This document shows, in pieces, positions 6,294 to 11,549 of a stretch of 11,549 nucleotides of DNA. A model generated the notes under the pieces. The model did not search any database. It was not told where the DNA came from and saw nothing but the letters and a program-made list of their open reading frames with translations. A program made the translations under genes and the position numbers. Origin of the DNA: Oscillospiraceae bacterium (GTDB taxonomy: Bacteria; Bacillota; Clostridia; Oscillospirales; CAG-272); contig WREN01000037.1 of assembly GCA_009779295.1 (NCBI GenBank), positions 1 to 11,549 on the forward strand. Direction: 5' to 3'. The first letter of the stretch is position 1. Each line of letters opens with the position of its first letter.

Positions 6294-7152
6294 GAGTTTT
6301 CTCATACACTTCGTATTCTTCCCAGATATTTTCAAGTTTCCCGAAAATATCAATGAATTCTTCCTGCTTGATTTTGCTTATCGCAACAATTAAAGCGTTT
6401 ATGATACTCAGCGGCGCCACGAGAGAATCGACGAATGAAGCCATATCGCTTTTAGCAAGCAACAGACTGTCCGCGCTTTCCGCAATCGGCGACAACTTGC
6501 TGTCGGTCAGCGCGATTATATGCGCTCCGATATGTTTAGCGTATTCAACCGAACGCACCACGTTCTTGGAATAGCGCGGAAACGTAATAGCGATCAGCAC
6601 GTCTTCTTTATTCAAACGTAAAATCTGTTCAAACAATTCGCTTCCGCTTGTCGTTTGCACGAGAGTAACGTTCGCGAAAATTAAGCGAAAGTAAAAACTC
6701 AGAAATGCCGCGAGTGAAGCCGCGCTCCGCATACCTACGATGTAAATCATTTTAGCATCTATAATTGCTGACACCGCCCTGTTAAAATCGTCGCGGTCAA
6801 TCGTATCGAGTGTCGAACGGATTTTGGTTATGTCGGAATTTAACACTTTTTCAAGCACGTCCGAATCGCCGATACGCTTATTCGTTATTTCAATACGTTG
6901 AAGTGAGGTCAGTTTCGTGCGGATAAGTTCCTGCAACGATTGCTGCAATTCGGGATACCCGGCAAAACCCAATTCAATGGCGAACCGCACGACAGTCGAT
7001 TCGGAAACGTTTACCTGCGAACCGAGTTTTGCCGCGGTTATATACGCGGCTTTGTCGTAATGTTCAAGTATAAAATTTCCGATAGCGCGCCGGTTTTTTG
7101 ACATGCTCGGCAGAAGCACTTCGATTTTTTTCAATAAATCTTGTTTCATCAT
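6286..7152 (-). CDS. RpiR/MurR-family transcriptional regulator with SIS domain
   Basis: A 288-residue regulator. Residues 4-78 are the RpiR-type HTH domain, with the recognition region AKLGSQVNVSESTVVRFAIELGF (41-63). Residues 126-260 are a SIS (sugar isomerase) domain beginning IYIVGMRSAA, with an SGSE loop (169-172) typical of phosphosugar binding. Family members sense sugar phosphates or amino-sugar acids and usually control nearby sugar-use genes. Here the gene lies inside a housekeeping operon between purD and a flavoprotein, with no sugar gene in the window, so its ligand and targets are unknown. The first ATG (7152) overlaps the purD stop as ATGA; a second ATG directly follows (7149) and is better spaced from GGAAAG, so the true start may be either. 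A short overlap with the flavoprotein gene follows. Confidence 0.9.
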   Translation of the reverse strand: MMKQDLLKKIEVLLPSMSKNRRAIGNFILEHYDKAAYITAAKLGSQVNVSESTVVRFAIELGFAGYPELQQSLQELIRTKLTSLQRIEITNKRIGDSDVLEKVLNSDITKIRSTLDTIDRDDFNRAVSAIIDAKMIYIVGMRSAASLAAFLSFYFRLIFANVTLVQTTSGSELFEQILRLNKEDVLIAITFPRYSKNVVRSVEYAKHIGAHIIALTDSKLSPIAESADSLLLAKSDMASFVDSLVAPLSIINALIVAISKIKQEEFIDIFGKLENIWEEYEVYEKTHE

Positions 7153-8417
7153 TTCTTTCCTATGGCATTTATGCCGATATCTTTTCGGTAGTGGGCGTTT
7201 TTAAAATTTATTTGTGATACCGCGTTATACGATTTTGACAGGGCCGTTTTCAAATCTTCAGCCAGCGCCGTGACACATAATACGCGCCCGCCGTTTGTAA
7301 CGAGTTTACCGGATTCGTTGATTTTTGTTCCCGCGTGGTAAATTATTAAATCTTCGTTGTTTTCTATTAAATTTATTTCAAAACCTGTTTCGTATTTGAC
7401 CGGGTAGCCGCCCGACGCCATCACGACGCATGCGGCGGCGTTGTCATGCCATTCTATATTTATATCCGCTAACTTGCCGTCGATCACGGCGTCGATTATG
7501 TCAATCAAATCGGTTTTCAATCGTGGTAATACAACCTGTGCTTCAGGGTCGCCGAAACGTGCGTTGTATTCGATGACTTTCGGGCCGTCGGGAGTTATCA
7601 TCAATTGAAAATATATTACGCCTTTGAACGTGCTGTTTTCCTTATTCATCGCATTAATTGTCGGTTTGAAGATTGTTTCCATACATAATTCGGCGAGTTC
7701 CGGAGTGTAAATCCGGCTCGGCGAGAATGCGCCCATTCCGCCTGTATTCGGACCTTCGTCGTTGTCGTATACCTGTTTGTGATCCTGCGACGAAACCATC
7801 GGAACCACAACATTGCCGTCTGTAAATGCGAGAATAGTTACCTCTGTTCCGGTCATAAATTCTTCGATGACAATATTATTGCCGGAATTTCCGAAAACCT
7901 TGTCCTCCATGATTGTATTTATCGCTGTAACCGCTTCATCGTAATTATCGGCGCTTATCGCGCCTTTACCGACAGCGAGCCCGTCCGCTTTGATAAAAAT
8001 TGGGTAATTTATTGTTTTTATATATTTAATTGCGTCTTTGGAATTATCAAACGTTTGGTATGCTGCGGTCGGGATGTTGTATTTTTTCATTAAGCCTTTC
8101 GAAAAAACTTTGCTTCCTTCAAGTCTCGCGGCTTTTTTGTTCGGACCGAACGCGCGGATGCCCGCTTCATTCAAGCGGTCAACCATTCCGAGCGCGAGCG
8201 GATCGTCCGGCGCCACGAATACTAAATCGATATTTAAATTTTTTGCTGCTTCTACGATAGCGTCAATATCAGTCGCTTTATACGGCAGACATTCCGCGAG
8301 TTCGGCAATGCCGGCATTTCCGGGCGACGCATAGATTTTTCCGGCGCGTATACTTTGATTTAATTTATGTACGATAGCGTGTTCGCGTCCACCGCTTCCG
8401 ACAACAAGAATATCCAT
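7149..8417 (-). CDS. purD: Phosphoribosylamine-glycine ligase (GARS)
   Basis: A 422-residue ATP-grasp enzyme that joins glycine to 5-phosphoribosylamine, the second step of purine synthesis. The N-terminus MDILVVGSGGREHAI (1-15) is diagnostic. GPNKKAARLEGSK (91-103) opens the ATP-grasp part, followed by KADGLAVGKG (143-152), the GPNTGGMGAFSP loop (222-233) and EYNARFGDPE (283-292), which holds the metal-binding Glu and Asn. Length is standard (420-430). I chose the start at 8417 because AAAGGATG lies just upstream and the family begins here; an ATG at 8438 would add seven residues (MLRKDDK) with no ribosome site. It is the first gene of the operon, behind a consensus promoter. No other pur gene is in the window, so purD is separated from at least its immediate pathway partners here. 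Confidence 0.96.
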   Translation of the reverse strand: MDILVVGSGGREHAIVHKLNQSIRAGKIYASPGNAGIAELAECLPYKATDIDAIVEAAKNLNIDLVFVAPDDPLALGMVDRLNEAGIRAFGPNKKAARLEGSKVFSKGLMKKYNIPTAAYQTFDNSKDAIKYIKTINYPIFIKADGLAVGKGAISADNYDEAVTAINTIMEDKVFGNSGNNIVIEEFMTGTEVTILAFTDGNVVVPMVSSQDHKQVYDNDEGPNTGGMGAFSPSRIYTPELAELCMETIFKPTINAMNKENSTFKGVIYFQLMITPDGPKVIEYNARFGDPEAQVVLPRLKTDLIDIIDAVIDGKLADINIEWHDNAAACVVMASGGYPVKYETGFEINLIENNEDLIIYHAGTKINESGKLVTNGGRVLCVTALAEDLKTALSKSYNAVSQINFKNAHYRKDIGINAIGKK

Positions 8418-8449
8418 TTTATCATCCTTTCTCAACATACATATATATC

Positions 8450-8478
8450 ATTATATTTTATATTACTAAATATGTCAA
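8450..8478 (-). promoter_or_regulatory. Consensus promoter of purD and the downstream operon
   Basis: On the minus strand TTGACA (8478-8473), 17 bp and TATAAT (8455-8450) match sigma-A consensus at every base. The predicted start is near 8443, leaving a leader of only about 26 nt before the purD ATG, too short for a purine riboswitch. The -35 box is 17 bp from the -35 box of the divergent tRNA promoter, so both cannot easily be bound by polymerase at once. Confidence 0.85.
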
Positions 8479-8495
8479 GAGAGAATAAAAAACTA

Positions 8496-8524
8496 TTGAC
8501 AAAATTATGTGTTTGTGATAAAAT
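8496..8524 (+). promoter_or_regulatory. Promoter of the tRNA-Gly gene
   Basis: TTGACA (8496-8501), a 17-bp spacer and TAAAAT (8519-8524), preceded by TG one base upstream of the -10 (extended -10). Transcription would start about 14 nt before the mature tRNA 5' end at 8545. One mismatch from consensus in the -10; no other promoter is needed to explain tRNA expression. Confidence 0.82.
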
Positions 8525-8544
8525 ATATAGGCGTTTAAAAACAT

Positions 8545-8618
8545 GCGGATGTAGTACAATGGTAGTACTCCAGCCTTCCAAGCTGGTTGCGTGGGTTCGA
8601 TTCCCATCATCCGCTCCA
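8545..8618 (+). tRNA. tRNA-Gly (anticodon UCC)
   Basis: 74 nt including an encoded CCA end. The acceptor arm GCGGATG (8545-8551) pairs fully with CATCCGC (8608-8614); discriminator base T8615 precedes CCA. The D arm contains AATGGTAGTAC. The anticodon stem CCAGC/GCTGG encloses the loop CTTCCAA, giving anticodon TCC, which reads GGA and, by wobble, GGG. The T arm is GTGGG-TTCGATT-CCCAT with one G-T pair. U at the discriminator position is normal for bacterial tRNA-Gly. It is a single tRNA gene, transcribed away from purD. Confidence 0.97.
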
Positions 8619-8620
8619 GA

Positions 8621-8649
8621 AGTGGCAATACTGATAAAGTATTGCCACT
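8621..8649 (+). terminator. Perfect 12-bp hairpin after tRNA-Gly, probable terminator or processing structure
   Basis: AGTGGCAATACT (8621-8632) and its exact complement AGTATTGCCACT (8638-8649) flank a 5-nt loop GATAA, starting two bases after the tRNA CCA. Position and stem strength suit a terminator, but the following bases (GTTATATTCATT) form only a poor T-tract, so termination may be incomplete, or the hairpin may mainly guide 3' trimming of the tRNA. Confidence 0.6.
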
Positions 8650-8703
8650 GTTATATTCATTGGATAAACCGTTGCGGCATAAGAAAATAATGAAAATCTA
8701 TTA

Positions 8704-8732
8704 TTGTTTTATATAATTTTTTATGGTATAAT
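8704..8732 (+). promoter_or_regulatory. Probable promoter of the FtsX-like permease gene
   Basis: TTGTTT (8704-8709), 17 bp and a perfect TATAAT (8727-8732) with TG one base upstream (extended -10). The -35 is weak, but the extended -10 can compensate. The leader to the ATG at 8767 is about 28 nt and carries AGGAG at 8750-8754. The DNA between the tRNA hairpin and this promoter (8650-8703) shows nothing else I can identify. Confidence 0.65.
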
Positions 8733-8766
8733 TAATTTATACTTTGGACAGGAGAAATGAAGATTT

Positions 8767-10131
8767 ATGTACATTTTACAAAACGCGTTGAAAAATATAG
8801 CGCGTAACAAGGGCAGAAATATTTTGATGGGTGCGATCATCCTCGTAATCATTGTAACCACGGTTATTTCACTTATCATCAATACCGCGTCCGGCGCTAT
8901 TATTCAGGACTACAAAACGCGGTTCGGTACAAGAGTATATATCAACCCTGACACTTCAAGAGTTTCTGTAATGTCCGGCAGACAGTCTGAGCAGACCGTA
9001 CCGTTACCTGTTGTTTACGCGGCTCTTGCCGGTTCCGATTGCCTGATGAGCGCGGATTTGTCATGCCATGTGCCGTCAGTAAGCGATACCCTTTTAGGCT
9101 TGGGCGAAAGTACCGGCGGCGCGGTTCCCATTTCACCCGGCGGTTCTTTCACAAAATTCCCGACAATGAACGTGAAGGGTTATACAAGCCCCGAACGGCT
9201 TGACGATTTCAAAAACGGTTACAGAGGAATAACGTCCGGCACTTTCCCTGTCAGCAACAATGAGTGTATTGTCAGCGAAGATTTTGCGGCGTTAAACAAC
9301 ATAAAAGTTGGAGACATTATAGACATAGCGCAGGGCATGGTTGAGGATAATCCTTTGTCGCTGAAAGTTGTGGGCATATACTTTGACTTTACCGCAAATA
9401 TGTTTGGAGCCGCAATAGACGCCCCTGCCGCTATAAATGTGCGGAACGATATAATAACAAATTACGAAACGGCTTCCATTTTCGGCAAATCAGACCCCCG
9501 CGTAGATACTGCCGAATATTTCCTGAAAAGTCCTGACCTTTTACTCAAATTTGAAAGTGAGGCGCGCGCCGCCGGATTGTCCTATGATTACAAAGTGACG
9601 ACAGACGAAGAGGCATATAACAGGGTAGTAGGACCCGTCCTTGGAATGGCGAAAATATCGTTTACGTTTATGACTGTGGTTTTGATATTGGGCGGCTTGA
9701 TTTTGATACTGCTTGCCGCGCTCTCCATACGTGAGCGCAAATATGAAGTCGGTGTACTGCGGGCTATGGGTATGAAAAAGCATAGGGTCGCCTTCGGACT
9801 GATTTTTGAAAGTTTGGTTATAACGGCTGTATGTTTGATAGTCGGTCTTGGCATTGGCGCGGCAGTTGCACAACCGGTATCGGATATATTGTTACATGGG
9901 CAGGTAACCGCCGCCGAATCAAACGCTGATTCGGGTACGGGTATGTATTACGCCGGTGTACAAACGGATTCAAACGCGAAACCGCTGACGGATCTGGACG
10001 TGAATTTGAATTTAAAAGTAGTGATGCTGATTATTTTAATATCGCTGCTGCTCGTTTCGGTTTCAAGCGTAACAGGCATTATTTACATTACAAAATACGA
10101 ACCGATAAAAATACTTATGGAAAGAAATTAA
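8767..10131 (+). CDS. ABC transporter permease, FtsX/MacB type
   Basis: A 454-residue membrane protein with FtsX/MacB topology: one N-terminal helix (about 19-41), a large extracellular domain (about 45-290) and three C-terminal helices (about 295-320, 343-368 and 417-440). After helix 2 comes IRERKYEVGVLRAMGMKKHR (321-340), the coupling helix that touches the ATPase, and the C-terminus ends with EPIKILMERN, both typical of the family. The start MYILQNALKNIARNKGRN is the standard N-terminus of clostridial members; the Shine-Dalgarno AGGAG is 12 nt upstream, a rather long gap. Such permeases work with a LolD/MacB-type ATPase in export of peptides or lipoproteins or in resistance, but no ATPase gene is adjacent: upstream lies a tRNA, downstream a solute-binding protein. 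The substrate is unknown. No frameshift is seen. Confidence 0.9.
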   Translation: MYILQNALKNIARNKGRNILMGAIILVIIVTTVISLIINTASGAIIQDYKTRFGTRVYINPDTSRVSVMSGRQSEQTVPLPVVYAALAGSDCLMSADLSCHVPSVSDTLLGLGESTGGAVPISPGGSFTKFPTMNVKGYTSPERLDDFKNGYRGITSGTFPVSNNECIVSEDFAALNNIKVGDIIDIAQGMVEDNPLSLKVVGIYFDFTANMFGAAIDAPAAINVRNDIITNYETASIFGKSDPRVDTAEYFLKSPDLLLKFESEARAAGLSYDYKVTTDEEAYNRVVGPVLGMAKISFTFMTVVLILGGLILILLAALSIRERKYEVGVLRAMGMKKHRVAFGLIFESLVITAVCLIVGLGIGAAVAQPVSDILLHGQVTAAESNADSGTGMYYAGVQTDSNAKPLTDLDVNLNLKVVMLIILISLLLVSVSSVTGIIYITKYEPIKILMERN

Positions 10132-10202
10132 TTATTCAATTGTGTAGTACAAGCAGTGGAAGATATTAAAGCGTATTTTTTGTTGATTAAATTTTAAAAT
10201 TT

Positions 10203-10208
10203 AGGAGG
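10203..10208 (+). promoter_or_regulatory. Shine-Dalgarno of the solute-binding protein gene
   Basis: AGGAGG sits 7 nt before the ATG at 10216, an optimal ribosome site that fixes this start. The rest of the 84-nt gap after the permease (10132-10202) is AT-rich; I see neither a convincing promoter nor a terminator in it, so cotranscription with the permease is possible. Confidence 0.85.
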
Positions 10209-10215
10209 ATTCCAA

Positions 10216-11523
10216 ATGAAAATGAAAAAAATTAAACCAACCACAGTGCTTTTGATTGTTTGTCTTATTTTATTAGTTTTATTAGCCTGTTCATCAGATG
10301 AAGTCAGCCCGACTAATACAGAAGCAGGAAATATTGAAAATACCGCGTCAACGCAAGTTGATGAAAGTTCGCAGTTTATAGCGGACGACCTTCCCGAAGG
10401 TCTTGACCTTTCCGGCAAAGAAGTAAAAATTTTCATCGGAAATTATAACAACGCGTATATAGAGGATATGTACAGCCCTGAAGCAACCGGAAACCGTTTA
10501 TCAGACGCAGTCTATTATGTGGTAAAAAATGTTGAGGACCGGCTGAATGTACGGCTTAAATATGACTACACGACATATACCTGGGATGAAATGACCGCGT
10601 TTCAAAATAAGATAATATCCGGTATTCTTGCCGGTGATAATTCATTCGACATACTTTTTGACGTTATGAATTATTCATCGTATATGATTGATAACGCTTA
10701 TTTCATAAACCTCACCGAAACAAAATATATCGACTTAAGCAAACCGTGGTATAATCATACAGTCCTCGGAAATATGCCTGACGGCAATATTTACTTTCTT
10801 TCCGGACAGTTTTCGCTTGCGAATATAAAAAATGTATTTGCCGTATACTTCAACGACAACCTGTATAAAAGTCTCGGCAAAAACGAAGATTTGTATAATA
10901 TAGTCGATTCGGGTAAGTGGACGCTTGACAAGCTCGAAGAGATGATAAAAGATGTTTATGCCGACGTAAACGGAAACGGCGAACCCGATAGCGGCGACCG
11001 CTTCGGGTTGACGTTCGGGGATGAAAACAAATATTTAGGATTCATAAAATCGTTAGGAATGGATATATTCATTAAAAAGGGTAACAGTTATGAATTCGCT
11101 TACGACAACGAGCGCGCCCTTGAAGTAATAGCAAGATTATGTCCGTTTATCAACGCGAATATAAACGTACTCTCTGTTTTAAAGCATGGGGGCAATAATA
11201 ATACCGATTTTGCGGTTTCGTCCGGCGGTGGAAACTTTACGAATAAATCATTTATCGAAGGAAATTCGTTATTCACTTTTTCGCTTGTCGCCGATGCGGC
11301 GGCTATAGTGCCGGCGATAGATTTCAACCATGGTTTGTTACCGTATCCGAAATGGAATGAAACACAGGAAAGTTATTATAATATGCTCCAGCGTAATTGC
11401 TTTGTTCTGATGCCGGTAAGAGCTATATGTGGCTGTACCGTACGGGCGGCGATGCTGAACGTTCGATCGTGCTGTATGAGTACCAGCCCGAAAGCAGCAG
11501 CAAACATCCTGAAATCTTTCTGA
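10216..11523 (+). CDS. Extracellular solute-binding lipoprotein, broken: 3' end replaced by IS66 sequence
   Basis: The first ~401 of 435 residues are an ABC-importer substrate-binding lipoprotein. A basic start and hydrophobic stretch (11-24) end in the lipobox LLAC, with Cys25 the lipidation site. A Ser/Thr/Glu-rich tether (26-60) leads to the binding fold, beginning LSGKEVKIFIG. Residues 250-261 form a DxNxNGxxDxxD loop, a likely calcium site. The style matches large family-1-like solute-binding proteins of gut Clostridia; the ligand, perhaps a sugar, is not readable. After Met399-Pro400-Val401 the family-like sequence stops and the tail becomes Cys- and Arg-rich up to a TGA at 11521. The DNA there encodes an IS66 transposase one frame over, so this tail is an artefact of the junction and the C-terminal lobe is missing. 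Without it the protein is probably non-functional. No importer permease or ATPase is adjacent. Confidence 0.8.
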   Translation: MKMKKIKPTTVLLIVCLILLVLLACSSDEVSPTNTEAGNIENTASTQVDESSQFIADDLPEGLDLSGKEVKIFIGNYNNAYIEDMYSPEATGNRLSDAVYYVVKNVEDRLNVRLKYDYTTYTWDEMTAFQNKIISGILAGDNSFDILFDVMNYSSYMIDNAYFINLTETKYIDLSKPWYNHTVLGNMPDGNIYFLSGQFSLANIKNVFAVYFNDNLYKSLGKNEDLYNIVDSGKWTLDKLEEMIKDVYADVNGNGEPDSGDRFGLTFGDENKYLGFIKSLGMDIFIKKGNSYEFAYDNERALEVIARLCPFINANINVLSVLKHGGNNNTDFAVSSGGGNFTNKSFIEGNSLFTFSLVADAAAIVPAIDFNHGLLPYPKWNETQESYYNMLQRNCFVLMPVRAICGCTVRAAMLNVRSCCMSTSPKAAANILKSF

Positions 11524-11549
11524 AAGAGTTCAAGGGTTACTTGCATGCC
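11415..11549 (+). mobile_element. IS66-family transposase (TnpC) internal fragment, runs off the right edge
   Basis: In the frame one base behind the solute-binding protein, 45 open codons run from 11415 to the window end. They read GKSYMWLYRTGGDAERSIVL, then YEYQP, SSKHPEIFLKEF and KGYLHA, which I recognise as the IS66 TnpC segment between the first catalytic Asp block (not present here) and the GYLH(A/T)DGY block holding the next Asp. The same frame has a TAA at 11394-11396, so it is not open further upstream. No tnpA, tnpB, TnpC N-terminus or terminal inverted repeat is found to the left. This is therefore either an IS66 remnant fused to the gene by deletion or a chimeric contig end built from a repeated IS sequence. 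Confidence 0.85.

Noticed and set aside
5932..6393. 153-codon plus-strand open frame
   Set aside because: Antisense to the flavoprotein N-terminus and RpiR C-terminus, with low-complexity composition and no ribosome site.
8418..8449. Purine riboswitch in front of purD
   Set aside because: The leader after the predicted start site is only about 26 nt and AT-rich, too short for an aptamer.
8757..8807. Short ORF beginning at ATG 8757 that overlaps the permease start
   Set aside because: The Shine-Dalgarno AGGAG is only 2 nt from this ATG, too close for use, and the peptide (about 16 aa) shows no pattern; the permease ATG at 8767 matches its family start.
9541..9873. 110- and 88-codon minus-strand open frames inside the permease gene
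   Set aside because: They are antisense to the conserved coupling-helix region of the FtsX-like permease; no start signals.
11416..11425. GTAAGAGC at the gene/IS junction read as an IS66 left end (IS66 ends commonly begin GTAA)
   Set aside because: The bases directly encode the conserved TnpC residues KSYMW, which lie deep inside the element, and tnpA/tnpB are absent, so this is not a true IS end.
1..11549. CRISPR arrays, toxin-antitoxin or phage defence genes
   Set aside because: No regularly spaced repeats and no recognisable defence proteins were seen; the DUF2975/HTH pair is a known membrane protein-regulator pairing, not a typical toxin-antitoxin module.

Overview
The window looks like a chromosomal segment from an uncultured, moderately AT-rich low-GC Gram-positive bacterium of the class Clostridia. 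The evidence is a fused ispH-rpsA gene, the cmk-plsC-ispH/rpsA gene order, near-perfect sigma-A promoters (TTGACA-17-TATAAT), strong GGAGG Shine-Dalgarno sites, a DUF2975/YozG-type regulator pair, and a lipoprotein solute-binding protein typical of gut Clostridia. The species cannot be named from the sequence.

Layout. (1) Positions 1-1211, minus strand: a small membrane/regulatory operon with its own consensus promoter. It encodes a DUF2975 four-helix membrane protein, a YozG-like Cro/C1 HTH regulator, and the N-terminal part of a multi-helix membrane protein (DUF4173/DUF4153-like) that runs off the left edge. A perfect 11-bp inverted repeat covers the end of the -10 box, the predicted start site and the Shine-Dalgarno of the first gene. 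(2) Positions 1240-8478, minus strand: a seven-gene, almost gap-free operon starting from a consensus promoter in front of purD. The order is purD, RpiR/SIS regulator, HI0933/BaiN-like flavoprotein, a 193-aa conserved protein of unknown function, cmk, plsC, ispH-rpsA. Most junctions are 4-14 nt overlaps, which suggests translational coupling. The operon mixes purine synthesis, CMP recycling, phospholipid synthesis, isoprenoid synthesis and translation, so it is a housekeeping cluster rather than one pathway. (3) Positions 8496-8649, plus strand: a tRNA-Gly(UCC) gene divergent from purD, with its own promoter and a perfect 12-bp hairpin behind it. (4) Positions 8704-11549, plus strand: an FtsX/MacB-type ABC permease with no ATPase gene beside it, then an extracellular solute-binding lipoprotein whose 3' end is lost. 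At about 11397-11420 the reading switches, one frame over, into the interior of an IS66-family transposase that continues past the right edge.

I see no clear undescribed defence or mobile system. The points most worth a second look are the promoter-overlapping inverted repeat at 1157-1185, a strong internal Shine-Dalgarno exactly at the IspH/S1 domain junction that could yield free S1 protein, the two well-supported in-frame starts of the left-edge membrane protein, and the solute-binding protein/IS66 junction, which is either a real rearrangement or an assembly chimera.
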